From Bacteroidales bacterium UBA4070 (GTDB lineage: Bacteria; Bacteroidota; Bacteroidia; Bacteroidales; VadinHA17), in the NCBI GenBank assembly GCA_002383485.1, contig DFYY01000003.1, positions 56,817-120,816 of the forward strand: a stretch of 64,000 bases of DNA. The letters are read 5' to 3'. The translations under genes and the position numbers were made by a program. How positions within the stretch are numbered: position 1 is the stretch's first letter; each line of letters opens with the position of its first letter. A model generated the notes under the pieces. That model was not told the origin of the DNA, did not search any database, and was given only the letters and a program-made list of their open reading frames with translations. This document shows positions 8,727 to 17,268 of this stretch, in pieces.

Positions 8727-9259
8727 TTGAATGGCAGGAATGTCATAAAGTCTGCATGATGTACAATATAGGCCTCGGTGGTGCGCTTCACCAGGTCACC
8801 CTCATGGGCGTGGGCCGCAATTATATGACATACCTCAGGCGGCACACCGCACTCTTCTGCCAGGCTGACACCGGAGAAGGGATGCCTCAGATATTGTCCG
8901 TATTTGCCCTGAACGGCTTTTCCGGACACGTCGAGTTCATATTCGAGCATCTTACCCACATCAGCAAGTATTGCGCCTGAGATCAACACATCCATATTGA
9001 CGGGAAGATCCTCGCGAAAGAACTCGTTCATCTTGTTGCCGGCTTCACGTGCAACATGAACCACACATCTCTTATGGTCCATGAATGTAACTTTCAGGTC
9101 AGGTCCGCAGAGCAGTGTAAATGGTATGCGGTTAAGGTCATCAGCGGTAAGAACGCTTCGTTCCAGCGCCACCTCCCATGTACGTGCCGTTTTCTCACGC
9201 AGGTCAGGATCACTGATCCATTCCAGCTCGGGCCAGAGTTTTTTTATCTCCTCGGTCAT
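8708..9259 (-). CDS. HD-superfamily protein with an altered HD motif
   Basis: A 183-residue soluble protein resembling HD-domain metal phosphohydrolases. Recognizable elements are HKRCVVHVA (about 62-70), ISGAILADVGKML (93-104), RHPFSG (125-130), IIAAHAHEGD (147-155) and VHHADF (166-171). The normally invariant His of the HD pair is Ala99 here (ADVGK instead of HDxGK), while Asp100 and the later histidines remain. The metal site may be changed or use another His. The substrate is unknown. It starts 6 bases after the isocitrate dehydrogenase stop, so it is the second gene of that operon. Its stop codon lies inside a 13-bp inverted repeat. Confidence 0.7.
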   Translation of the reverse strand: MTEEIKKLWPELEWISDPDLREKTARTWEVALERSVLTADDLNRIPFTLLCGPDLKVTFMDHKRCVVHVAREAGNKMNEFFREDLPVNMDVLISGAILADVGKMLEYELDVSGKAVQGKYGQYLRHPFSGVSLAEECGVPPEVCHIIAAHAHEGDLVKRTTEAYIVHHADFMTFLPFKSRLIV

Positions 9260-9265
9260 GGCAGC

Positions 9266-10462
9266 CTATTTTAAACGTGCAATTACGGCATCTGTCATCT
9301 GGACGGTAGAAGCTGCACCCATTGTCACCACCTCGGGCTTGCCGGTCATCTTCATCATATCATAGGTCTTTACCTTTCCCTCTTCGATGACCTCGGCAAT
9401 AGCCTTGCGTATCCGCGCTGCAATACCCTTCTCATCGATATAGTCAAGCATCATGCAGGCCGATTCAATCATTGCAATCGGGTTGACTATTGAGACCTCG
9501 TATCCGGCGTACTTGGGAGCCGATCCGTGGGTGGGCTCAAACACTCCTATGCCGTCTTCGGAGAACTGGGCACTGCAGGCAAAGCCGAGACCGCCGATCA
9601 GTCCTGCGAATGCATCTGAAACAATATCGCCGAACATGTTGCCTGCGACGATTACGCCGTAGTCCTCGGGGTTCTTGGTCAGCCACATCATCTGTGCATC
9701 TATATTGGTGTTCCACAGCTGGATTGACTGGAACTCATTTTTCTGCATCTCCTTTGCAATTTTCCACATGAGACCTGATGTCTCGCGGATCACGTTGGGT
9801 TTTTCGCAAACAGTGACAGATTTGTAGCCGTATTTTACTGCGTGTTCGAAGGCAGCCCTCACGATTCGTTCAGTATATTTCTTTGTAAAGATCCTGGTAG
9901 AGACAGCCAGCTCCTCCTTCGGGCACCAGCCGAAGTTGTCACGGAACTTGGGATGGGTCATCAGTGCGTCATAGACCTGCTGAGGAGGATTGGACCATTC
10001 TACACCTCCGTAGAGACCCTCGGTGTTCTGTCTGAAGATAACCACGTCAACCATCGGTTCTTCCGGGTTGCCATCCTTGCCCCGACGGATGAAGTTAAGG
10101 GGATTGCCCTTGTAACTGCGGCAAGGCCTGACGCAGATATCGAGGCCGAAGTGCTGCCTCAGACCCACGATGGGACTGCTGTAGGTGAATCCTTTTCCCT
10201 GGAGGGCCGGTGAGAGTTCTGCAACGGCATCATCCTTGGGTTTTGAGGTAATGGCACCAAATAGAGCGATCTTATGTTCAGCTATGAGGTCAATTGTACG
10301 CTGGGGAAGCGGGTTTCCCTCACGGCACCAGAAATCCCAGCCGATATCTCCGTGTACATAATCAGCCTCAAAACCAGCCGCATCAAGGACGCGGATTGCC
10401 TGTTTCAGTACAACGGCGCCGATGCCGTCACCCGGCAAGGTAACAATAGTACGTTTAGCCAT
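9266..10462 (-). CDS. icd: Isocitrate dehydrogenase (isocitrate/isopropylmalate dehydrogenase family)
   Basis: A 398-residue beta-decarboxylating dehydrogenase, most likely oxidizing isocitrate to 2-oxoglutarate in the TCA cycle. Family signatures are LPGDGIG at the N terminus, the substrate-site run SSPIVGLRQ followed by CVRPCR, FRQNTEGLYGG, and VAGNMFGDIVSDAFAGL. The nucleotide-site run EPTHGSAPKYAG carries Lys-Tyr, the pair that in Escherichia coli Icd contacts the NADP 2'-phosphate, which suggests NADP use; NAD-dependent relatives have Asp-Ile there. Isopropylmalate dehydrogenase is the alternative, but no leucine genes are nearby. An HD protein gene follows 6 bases downstream. Confidence 0.85.
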   Translation of the reverse strand: MAKRTIVTLPGDGIGAVVLKQAIRVLDAAGFEADYVHGDIGWDFWCREGNPLPQRTIDLIAEHKIALFGAITSKPKDDAVAELSPALQGKGFTYSSPIVGLRQHFGLDICVRPCRSYKGNPLNFIRRGKDGNPEEPMVDVVIFRQNTEGLYGGVEWSNPPQQVYDALMTHPKFRDNFGWCPKEELAVSTRIFTKKYTERIVRAAFEHAVKYGYKSVTVCEKPNVIRETSGLMWKIAKEMQKNEFQSIQLWNTNIDAQMMWLTKNPEDYGVIVAGNMFGDIVSDAFAGLIGGLGFACSAQFSEDGIGVFEPTHGSAPKYAGYEVSIVNPIAMIESACMMLDYIDEKGIAARIRKAIAEVIEEGKVKTYDMMKMTGKPEVVTMGAASTVQMTDAVIARLK

Positions 10463-10574
10463 AGTCGTATTAGTTAATCAGTGTTTTTCGTTTCCCGTAA
10501 AAATATAGTTTTTATTGTGTTAAAAAAAAGAGTTTCAGCAGGTAAAATTCATAAAGGTTGCAATGGAAAAAAAC

Positions 10575-10582
10575 TATATTTG
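10575..10582 (+). promoter_or_regulatory. -7 box for pepD
   Basis: TATATTTG is an exact TAnnTTTG match, 36 bases before the ATG at 10618. It lies inside the open frame that extends upstream to a TTG at 10558, so it argues for the downstream start. A TTG at 10558-10560 could be part of a -33 element, but its 14-base spacing is short. Confidence 0.55.
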
Positions 10583-10617
10583 CCGCCAAAGTGCACAACA
10601 TAAAGAATAAGAACAGC

Positions 10618-12081
10618 ATGGGTGAACTGGGGGAGATGAAGCCAAGGAAGGTATGGGGTTACTTTGAAGAGATCTGCAAAATTCCCAGATTGTCAAAGAA
10701 TGAGGGAAGAATCAGGGCATATATGCTTGATTTTGCGCAGAAGCACAACCTTGAAGCGAGAGAAGACAGCGTCGGAAATATTCTTATAATAAGGGAAGCC
10801 GCTCCGGGCAAAGAGAAGGTACAGACTGTGGTTCTTCAGAGCCATCTTGACATGGTAGGTGAGAAGAATGCCGCCCATCCGCACAACTGGGCTGAAGATC
10901 CAATCATTCCGGTTGTTGACGGCAAGTGGGTGACCGCAAGCGGAACCACCCTCGGGGCAGATGACGGAATAGGCATTGCTGCACAGATGGCCGTTCTGAC
11001 GGATACATACCTGCAGTGCGGCCGCATTGAGTGTCTCTTTACAGTTGATGAGGAGTCAGGGATGACCGGGGCAATAAACCTGAGGCCTGACTTCTTCAAA
11101 GGACGAATCCTGCTGAACCTCGATTCTGAGGATGAGGGAATTCTGTTTATCGGCTGCGCCGGCGGCATTGATACACAGGCACTGCTGCCCTATACGCCTG
11201 AGAAGGTCACTTCAGGCCACAGAGCCATGAACATTTCAGTCACAGGTCTGCACGGCGGCCATTCAGGTGATGAGATACACAAGGGCTACGGCAACTCCAT
11301 AAAGATCATTTCCAGACTGTTGCAGGATCTTGAAAAAAAATATGACACCAGGATAAGCAACTTTTCAGGCGGTAATCTGCGCAACGGCATTCCCAGGGAA
11401 GCATTTGTGACTGTGACATTCAATCCCGCTTTTGAAGAGAAGATACTGGCTGACACGGCATCATATAATACTCTTGTCAGGGATGAGTATGGCTCGCTTG
11501 AGCCGGAGATGAAGGTGGCGGCCACCCCGGCCGATGTGCCGGAGACGGTACTTGACGGAGCTACGCAGCACAGGCTGCTCGGTGCACTGAGCATAGTACC
11601 TCACGGCGTAATCGGATGGTCAAAGGAGATTCCGGACCTGGTTGAGACTTCAAGCAATCTCGCAACCATCAGGCTAACTGACAACAACATGATTCACGTT
11701 GTCACAACTCAGAGAAGCTCCTCCGAGGAGGCGAAGCATTATGCTGCTATGAAGGCTGAGACCAGCTTTGATCTCGCCGGGGCTACAGTAACTCATTCAG
11801 ACGGATATCCGGGCTGGCAGCCAAACATGAACTCTGCCATACTCAGGCTGATGATTGAGTCTTACCGCAAGCTCTTCGGTAAAGTGCCGCAGGTGAAGGC
11901 AATTCATGCAGGGCTTGAGTGCGGCCTCATCCTTGGGAAATACAAGGGAATAGACATGATATCATTTGGTCCGACCATCAAGGGAGCCCATACCCCCGAG
12001 GAACGGATCGAGATAGAGACCGTTCAGATGTTCTGGGATCTTCTTATTGATGTGCTGAGGCATATCCCTGAAGAAGACTAG
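10618..12081 (+). CDS. pepD: Aminoacyl-histidine dipeptidase (M20 peptidase)
   Basis: A 487-residue cytosolic metallodipeptidase of the PepD/M20C type that hydrolyses Xaa-His and related dipeptides. Visible metal and catalytic elements are QSHLDMVGEKN (His and catalytic Asp), LGADDGIGIAA (bridging Asp), DEESGMTGA (Glu pair) and AIHAGLECGL near the C terminus. The lid domain occupies the middle (about 185-390). The start at 10618 was chosen because a -7 promoter box lies within the upstream extension and because MGELGEMKPRKVWGYFEEI aligns with typical PepD N termini. Its TAG stop overlaps the TAG stop of the convergent rubredoxin gene through the shared tetramer CTAG. Confidence 0.92.
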   Translation: MGELGEMKPRKVWGYFEEICKIPRLSKNEGRIRAYMLDFAQKHNLEAREDSVGNILIIREAAPGKEKVQTVVLQSHLDMVGEKNAAHPHNWAEDPIIPVVDGKWVTASGTTLGADDGIGIAAQMAVLTDTYLQCGRIECLFTVDEESGMTGAINLRPDFFKGRILLNLDSEDEGILFIGCAGGIDTQALLPYTPEKVTSGHRAMNISVTGLHGGHSGDEIHKGYGNSIKIISRLLQDLEKKYDTRISNFSGGNLRNGIPREAFVTVTFNPAFEEKILADTASYNTLVRDEYGSLEPEMKVAATPADVPETVLDGATQHRLLGALSIVPHGVIGWSKEIPDLVETSSNLATIRLTDNNMIHVVTTQRSSSEEAKHYAAMKAETSFDLAGATVTHSDGYPGWQPNMNSAILRLMIESYRKLFGKVPQVKAIHAGLECGLILGKYKGIDMISFGPTIKGAHTPEERIEIETVQMFWDLLIDVLRHIPEED

Positions 12082-12245
12082 CTGTACTCTTCCAACTCAT
12101 CGTGCGGTGCGCCGCAAACCGGACAGGACCATCCCGAAGGCAGATCTTCAAATGCTGTTCCGGGTGCTACATCGTTCTGCGGGTCACCTGTCGCAGGGTC
12201 ATAAATGTACCCGCATACCGGGCACCTGTATCTTTTCATCTCCAT
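12078..12245 (-). CDS. Rubredoxin
   Basis: A 55-residue electron carrier with one Fe(Cys)4 centre. It starts MEMKRYRCPVCGYIYDP and ends with SGWSCPVCGAPHDELEEYS, so both CPxCG knuckles are intact, as is the ATGDP-rich middle. It is shorter than the usual gene-finder cutoff. It begins 10 bases after the citF stop and so is the last gene of the citrate lyase/decarboxylase cluster. Its stop overlaps that of pepD on the other strand. A second possible start is the ATG at 12239. The redox partner is unknown; rubrerythrin is encoded elsewhere in the window. Rubredoxins commonly serve oxygen and peroxide detoxification in anaerobes. Confidence 0.95.
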   Translation of the reverse strand: MEMKRYRCPVCGYIYDPATGDPQNDVAPGTAFEDLPSGWSCPVCGAPHDELEEYS

Positions 12246-12255
12246 AGCAGAAAAC

Positions 12256-13806
12256 TTATTTTTTCACTTTACGTACGGCATCAATCACCGTGCCGTCAAC
12301 CCATTTAATTGCAGCCACAACCCTGTCGTCGAAAGCAGCCTTTTCGGGTTTGCCGCAAATTTTTTCCGCTGTCTCCCTTAGCTCCTCTATTGTCACAAGC
12401 GGCAGACCCTTTCCACGAACAGAGTCAAGCAGGTCCTGACGGCGGGGATTGATGGCAATACCTCTCTCGGTAATTATAACGTCTATCAGCTCCCCGGGTC
12501 CGCACAGTGTGGTCACGCGGTCTACAATCACCGGTATCCTGTCACGGAACAGCGGAACGGGTATTATCACGTTCCGGGCGTGGAGACAGTTCTGCCAGCC
12601 GCCAATACCGTGAAGCAGAAGGCCGTCAGAATGGGTGACTACGTTGCCGTTGAAATTTGTATCTATCTCTGTCGCACCCAGTATCATGATATCCATCATG
12701 GTGGTCAGGTTGCCTTTTGAGTGGTAGTTGTATGCGTTGAAGACAGGGTATGGTATATGGTTCAGGTTTTTTTCTATCGACTTCACTGAATCAAGGTCAA
12801 AGGCCTGGGCATCAAGTATTGCTCCCATCTGGCCCTCCTCAAGCATATCAACCATGTATTTTGTGCTGCCTCCGAAGCCAAAGCGGAACTTCCATCCCTT
12901 CTTCTTCAGCATCTGGTGCACGAAAACGGCTATGGCGAGGCTCGTGCCCCCTGCTCCTGCCTGCATTGTTGCACCGTTGCGAAGCAGTCCGGATTTCTCA
13001 AGAAATGATGCTGTCAGTTCGGCAATCAGCAGCCTGTCAGGGCTTTTGGTAATCTGTGTGGTACCCGAGACTATTTTTTCAGGGATGCCTATCTTGTCAA
13101 CAACGACTACACAGTCGACGTAGTTACCCTCTATTTCCATTGGCCAGCATGGAAGGTCAACCAGGTTGTCAGTAACAACGATTACCTTCTCTGCGTAGAG
13201 ATAATCTGGTTTTGCATAGCCTATTACGCCGGTGGCTGAGGGTCCGCCGGTTCCCTTCGCATTTCCGAAGGAGTCTGCCGCCGGTGCTGCCAGTACGGCG
13301 ATATCAATCTTCACCTCGCCATCCTGTATTGCCTGCACGCGTCCGCCGTGAGACCGAAGGACAGCTGTTCCCTTCATCTTTCCTTCCGATACGAACATAC
13401 CCAGGGGGCCGTTCATGCTGCCCTCAATACGGTTAACAGTGCCGTCCTCAAGGTATTGGATGACAGGATCATTGCAGGGGAATGATGCAGAGGGCAGCCA
13501 TACAAGGTCTTTTATGCCCAGTTCTGATGCAATTGCAAATATCTGGTTGCTAACCAGATCACCGTCACGAAGGTGGTGGTGTGTTGAGATAGTCATGCCG
13601 TCCTTCAGGCCGCAGAGCACAAGCGCCTCCCTGAGAGAACTGATGACCTTGTTGTTATCCTCCGGATAGTCTATGCAGGAAGGAATCAAAGGGGCGTATT
13701 TTCTCCCGGTGGGGCGGTGTTTGCCGACACCTTTGAACGGCACGGCCTCTTTTCCGTTTATCTCATCCGGCACCATGCGGCCGGCTGCGTTTTCTACTGT
13801 TTTCAT
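12256..13806 (-). CDS. citF: Citrate lyase alpha subunit (citrate:acetyl-ACP transferase)
   Basis: A 516-residue CitF. It swaps the acetyl group on the acyl carrier subunit for citrate, the first half of citrate cleavage to acetate and oxaloacetate. It shows the CoA-transferase fold and family runs such as ISTHHHLRDGD, GGRVQAIQDGE, GNAKGTGGPSATG, MQAGAGGTSLAIAVF and THSDGLLLHGIGG. Length is normal for CitF. It follows the CitD-CitE fusion by 13 bases and precedes rubredoxin by 10 bases, all on the minus strand. The genes for prosthetic-group synthesis and acetylation (citC, citX, citG) are not in the window. Confidence 0.95.
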   Translation of the reverse strand: MKTVENAAGRMVPDEINGKEAVPFKGVGKHRPTGRKYAPLIPSCIDYPEDNNKVISSLREALVLCGLKDGMTISTHHHLRDGDLVSNQIFAIASELGIKDLVWLPSASFPCNDPVIQYLEDGTVNRIEGSMNGPLGMFVSEGKMKGTAVLRSHGGRVQAIQDGEVKIDIAVLAAPAADSFGNAKGTGGPSATGVIGYAKPDYLYAEKVIVVTDNLVDLPCWPMEIEGNYVDCVVVVDKIGIPEKIVSGTTQITKSPDRLLIAELTASFLEKSGLLRNGATMQAGAGGTSLAIAVFVHQMLKKKGWKFRFGFGGSTKYMVDMLEEGQMGAILDAQAFDLDSVKSIEKNLNHIPYPVFNAYNYHSKGNLTTMMDIMILGATEIDTNFNGNVVTHSDGLLLHGIGGWQNCLHARNVIIPVPLFRDRIPVIVDRVTTLCGPGELIDVIITERGIAINPRRQDLLDSVRGKGLPLVTIEELRETAEKICGKPEKAAFDDRVVAAIKWVDGTVIDAVRKVKK

Positions 13807-13819
13807 GACCGGGTTTGCA

Positions 13820-15040
13820 TTAGTTTTTAACCGTTTCCTCTTCCATCCAGTTTTCAGGCAGCATGCCGAGCCTTACGGCCAGGGTGATTGTCTTTTCTGC
13901 CCTTGCAACAACCGGCGGGTCAATCATCTTTGTCCCGAGGGCGACTACCCCGAGGCCTTTGGCCTGAGCATCGCGCCAGGCGATTACAATCTTCTTCGCC
14001 TTGTCCATCTCCTCCGGGGAGGGGGAGAAACCCTGCCTGATCACTGCAATCTGGCGGGGATGGATGCAGCCCATGCCTTCGAAGCCCAAGGCTTTGGAAG
14101 AGAGCACGTTCTCAAGCAGTCCCTCCATGTCACCTACATCGGAGAAGACCGAGTCGATGGGTTGGATCCCTGCGGCCTTGGCTGCCACTACGAGGCGGTT
14201 ACGGGCATAGAGTGACTCCTTGCCTTCCTTTGTGCGCTGCACTCCCAGGTCAGCGGTGTAATCCTCCAGACCTATTGCAAGTGCCACAACGGATTCAGAA
14301 GCAGTGGCAATATCCCGGGAGTTTTCCACTCCCAGGGCGCTCTCGATTATCGGCATCAGGAAAACGGTCTCAGTCTGACCTTCGCGTTGCTTTATCTCCC
14401 TGATCCTTTTGTCAATAGTCCTTACAGTATCTGCATCCTCGCATTTGGGGATGAGAACAAGGTGCACGTTGTGGGGAATTACCACATCAAGGTCATCAAG
14501 GCCCCGCTGGCCCTGATTGATCCGGACCATTCTCTCCGCCCCGTAGAAGTCGACAGCCCTGAGGGCATTGCGGACAAGAATCCTGGCTTCATCTTTCCTG
14601 TCGGGTGCAACAGAGTCTTCAAGGTCGAGGATCACACCGTCAGGTGAATGGAGCCCGGCATTAAGGAACATTCCGGGGTTGTTGCCGGGCAGGTAGAGTC
14701 TTGAGAACCTGTACCTGTCACGTACAGAGTGATAGGTATTCTCACTTATCATCTCAGGGATGAATGATTTGGATGTGCCGGTAAGAGCTTTTACTGCAGC
14801 CTCGATCCTGGCGGCAATGACAAAGGGAAGAGCCCCGGAGTCATTCACTGTCACTCTGGCGTTTTCAATGCCAAAATAAGCAAGAAGAGTGCGGCATTGC
14901 TCTTCGATGGCTTTGCCGTACATTGTTTTCACCTTCGACCTGAGGTTCAGTTCAATGCCGCCTGCTTCGGTGAGTTCAAGCGTTACTTCAATGTCAGACC
15001 TTACCTTGGGTCCGGCATTACCTGTTATTGCCTGTTTCAT
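13820..15040 (-). CDS. citE: Fused citrate lyase acyl carrier (CitD) and beta subunit (CitE)
   Basis: A 406-residue fusion. Residues 1 to about 95 match CitD, the acyl carrier that bears the phosphoribosyl-dephospho-CoA arm; Ser15 (GPKVRSDIEV) lines up with the attachment serine, and VNDSGALPFVIAARIEAA closes the domain. Residues from about 110 match CitE, the citryl-ACP lyase of the HpcH/HpaI aldolase fold, with RLYLPGNNPGMF, GVILDLEDSVAPD, MPIIESALGVEN, GLEDYTADLG and GMGCIHPRQ. In many bacteria these are separate genes. The fusion keeps both active parts apparently intact. It lies 40 bases after the Na+ pump beta subunit gene and 13 bases before citF. Confidence 0.93.
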   Translation of the reverse strand: MKQAITGNAGPKVRSDIEVTLELTEAGGIELNLRSKVKTMYGKAIEEQCRTLLAYFGIENARVTVNDSGALPFVIAARIEAAVKALTGTSKSFIPEMISENTYHSVRDRYRFSRLYLPGNNPGMFLNAGLHSPDGVILDLEDSVAPDRKDEARILVRNALRAVDFYGAERMVRINQGQRGLDDLDVVIPHNVHLVLIPKCEDADTVRTIDKRIREIKQREGQTETVFLMPIIESALGVENSRDIATASESVVALAIGLEDYTADLGVQRTKEGKESLYARNRLVVAAKAAGIQPIDSVFSDVGDMEGLLENVLSSKALGFEGMGCIHPRQIAVIRQGFSPSPEEMDKAKKIVIAWRDAQAKGLGVVALGTKMIDPPVVARAEKTITLAVRLGMLPENWMEEETVKN

Positions 15041-15080
15041 CTGGTACCAGAAATGATGGTTGGAAACAAACTTACTAAAA

Positions 15081-16433
15081 TTATCCCAGGTAGCTGAGCA
15101 AAATCCCTGCTGCTATGGCTGAGCCGATAACGCCAGCCACATTCGGGCCCATGGCATGCATGAGAAGGTGGTTCGTCTTGTCTGCCTTGAGTCCTTCCAT
15201 CTCAGACACCCTGGCACTGTCAGGCACTGCAGATACACCTGAGTTGCCGATGAGCGGGTTGATCTTGTCACCCTCCGGCAGAAAGATATTCATACCCTTG
15301 GCAAACAGAACTCCCATTGTGGTTGCTACTGCAAAAGCTGCAGCACCAAGTCCAAATATCATTATTGATTCCCTGGTCAGGAAGACGTCAGCCTGTGTTG
15401 AGGCGCCAACGGTGAGCCCGATCATTATAGTGACAATATCAATCAGCGACGTACGGGCTGTCTCTGCCAGTCGTTTTGTGACACCTGATTCCTTTAGAAT
15501 GTTTCCGAAGAAGAGCATTCCGAGTAGTGGCAGTGCGCTTGGGGATATGAAGCATGTGAGCAGCAGTCCGAATATCGGGAACAGCATCTTTTCAGTCTTA
15601 GTGACGGCGCGCGGTGGTTTCATGCGTATGAGTCTCTCCTTTTTATTGGTAAGGAGTCTCATTATCGGCGGCTGGATAACCGGCACCAGTGCCATGTATG
15701 AGTATGCAGCAATAGCGATGGGGCCGATAAGGTTTTTTACCGTGGTACCGTCAGGCAGTATATTAATACCATTGGCGAGACGGGATGAGAGGAATATTGC
15801 CGTCGGGCCGTCAGCGCCGCCGATAATGCCAATAGCTCCGGCTTCAGGAGGAGCAAAACCGAGCAGCAGTGCACCGATGAAGGTTGCAAAAATCCCCACC
15901 TGTGCAGCTGCCCCAAGCAGAAGAAGTCTTGGGTTGGAAATAAGTGAGGAGAAGTCGGTCATGGCTCCTATGCCCAGAAAGATAAGAGGTGGATAGACGC
16001 CTTTCATAACTCCGAAGTAGAGGTAATTGAGCACGCTTCCCTGCTGGTAGATTCCAACCTGGAGGTTCATGCCCCCGTCCGTAAAGAAGGGTATATTACC
16101 TATAAGTATACCGGTACCGATGGGTACCAGCAGCAGGGGTTCATATTCATATTTTATAGCCAGAAAGATGAAAATCAATCCTACCACTATCATTATCAGG
16201 TGGCCGGAAGTGACGTTCCGGAAACCTGTAAAAGCCCAGAACTGCATCAATCCTTCAGCAAATCCCTCTTTCCCTGGTTGATCCTGCTGTAACTGCGGCA
16301 GGGCAGCCGCAGCTTCTATGCCCGATTCCGCAAGTGCTGTCTGCCTCTCCTGTTCAGGCCTGACGAATGCTGTCCATGCCAGTGATGTAATCACCAGCAG
16401 TGCCAGCATAGTCCACATTTTTCTCTTTGCCAT
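15081..16433 (-). CDS. oadB: Na+-translocating decarboxylase beta subunit (OadB/MmdB family)
   Basis: A 450-residue polytopic inner-membrane protein that decarboxylates carboxybiotin and pumps Na+ out. The conserved ion-path motif GGADGPTAIFLSS is present, as are GNSGVSAVPDSARV and the C-terminal GPNVAGVIGSAIAAG run. Compared with the usual family core there is an additional N-terminal hydrophobic helix and a polar linker (about residues 1-75) before the first core helix. It follows the biotin carrier gene by 2 bases. Whether it serves oxaloacetate or methylmalonyl-CoA depends on the partner carboxyltransferase; here that partner is the acyl-CoA type, so methylmalonyl-CoA is favoured. Confidence 0.93.
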   Translation of the reverse strand: MAKRKMWTMLALLVITSLAWTAFVRPEQERQTALAESGIEAAAALPQLQQDQPGKEGFAEGLMQFWAFTGFRNVTSGHLIMIVVGLIFIFLAIKYEYEPLLLVPIGTGILIGNIPFFTDGGMNLQVGIYQQGSVLNYLYFGVMKGVYPPLIFLGIGAMTDFSSLISNPRLLLLGAAAQVGIFATFIGALLLGFAPPEAGAIGIIGGADGPTAIFLSSRLANGINILPDGTTVKNLIGPIAIAAYSYMALVPVIQPPIMRLLTNKKERLIRMKPPRAVTKTEKMLFPIFGLLLTCFISPSALPLLGMLFFGNILKESGVTKRLAETARTSLIDIVTIMIGLTVGASTQADVFLTRESIMIFGLGAAAFAVATTMGVLFAKGMNIFLPEGDKINPLIGNSGVSAVPDSARVSEMEGLKADKTNHLLMHAMGPNVAGVIGSAIAAGILLSYLG

Positions 16434-16435
16434 CT

Positions 16436-16867
16436 CTAAGCGATTAAAACCAGGACTTCATCCTGAAGGACTGACTGACCGGGATTGATATTCACGGCAG
16501 TCACCTTGCCGCCGTTATCTGCCTTGATTGCGTTTTCCATCTTCATGGTCTCGAGGGTGCACACTGTCTGACCGGCTTTCACCTCGTCACCCGGCCTCAC
16601 AAGAACCTGGATGATGACACCCGGAAGCGGAGCCCTGACCTCAGAGGCCTTGCCACCTGCAGGTTTCTCCGGTGCAGACTTTGTCTCCTTAACCTGCCTT
16701 GGCTGGGCCGGTGCAGAAGAGACAACGCTCTTTATCCTGGGGATTTCGCGCTGCATCTCAACATCGTAAACGGTTCCGTTCACCTCGATCTTCGCCATAT
16801 TGCCTTCGATCTCGAGCAGTTCAACCTCATACTGGTTTCCGTTTATCCTGAACTTGTAGTTTTTCAT
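16436..16867 (-). CDS. Biotin carboxyl carrier subunit of the decarboxylase pump
   Basis: A 143-residue biotinyl protein. The C-terminal biotinyl domain carries LETMKMENAI, with Lys of MKM as the biotin site. The N-terminal part (about 1-45) forms a small barrel-like segment (MKNYKFRINGNQYEVELLEI), and a Pro/Ala/Lys-rich flexible linker (about 50-70) lies between. It shuttles the carboxyl group from the carboxyltransferase to the membrane beta subunit. The order carboxyltransferase, small membrane subunit, biotin carrier, beta subunit resembles methylmalonyl-CoA decarboxylase operons (MmdA-D-C-B). Confidence 0.92.
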   Translation of the reverse strand: MKNYKFRINGNQYEVELLEIEGNMAKIEVNGTVYDVEMQREIPRIKSVVSSAPAQPRQVKETKSAPEKPAGGKASEVRAPLPGVIIQVLVRPGDEVKAGQTVCTLETMKMENAIKADNGGKVTAVNINPGQSVLQDEVLVLIA

Positions 16868-16890
16868 CTGACTGTCGGATTATTCTGATC

Positions 16891-17262
16891 TTAAAGATTT
16901 TTCATATTGTACAACTTCGAGCTCCAGGGTGAGTAATGCCTGGAGATGCGCTTGATTGTCATCACTCCGCTTTCGACATCATGCAGTTCATTGAAGTATG
17001 AGTAAAGAGCCATGGCGATTGCAGCGTTGACCTCGCCCGACTGGATTGTCTTTGCGGTCTGCACCTCTGCCGGGTCAATACCCTTTTTACGTGCAAAGCT
17101 TTTCAGCCTGAAGTTCAGAATGAAGGTGAGAACGTATCTGAAGAACCAGTAGACGATCAGCAGTGACAGGAAAACTATTCCAATACCCACCACCACTACG
17201 GTCCAGGTGAGCGAATTAAGTGCTGATGCACTCTCAGTAATATATATCCAGTTCATGATCAT
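16891..17262 (-). CDS. OadG/MmdD-like small membrane subunit
   Basis: A 123-residue protein with one N-terminal transmembrane helix (about 18-45, TWTVVVVGIGIVFLSLLIVYW), a charged linker and a short C-terminal tail ending SPWSSKLYNMKNL. The gamma/delta subunit of Na+-translocating decarboxylases anchors the carboxyltransferase to the pump. Here the region after the helix (about 60-105) is longer than in minimal OadG proteins and contains a helical segment. Two adjacent starts are possible (17262 or 17256). It sits 6 bases after the carboxyltransferase stop and before the biotin carrier. Confidence 0.85.
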   Translation of the reverse strand: MIMNWIYITESASALNSLTWTVVVVGIGIVFLSLLIVYWFFRYVLTFILNFRLKSFARKKGIDPAEVQTAKTIQSGEVNAAIAMALYSYFNELHDVESGVMTIKRISRHYSPWSSKLYNMKNL

Positions 17263-17268
17263 CCTTTA

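Noticed and set aside
15115..15996. 293-codon open frame on the plus strand across oadB
   Set aside because: It is antisense to the conserved Na+ pump subunit and its Ser/Pro/Ile-rich product has no recognisable domain.
15081..17262. Canonical oxaloacetate decarboxylase (OadABG)
   Set aside because: The large subunit beside these genes is a PccB/MmdA-type carboxyltransferase; no OadA-like TIM-barrel protein is present.
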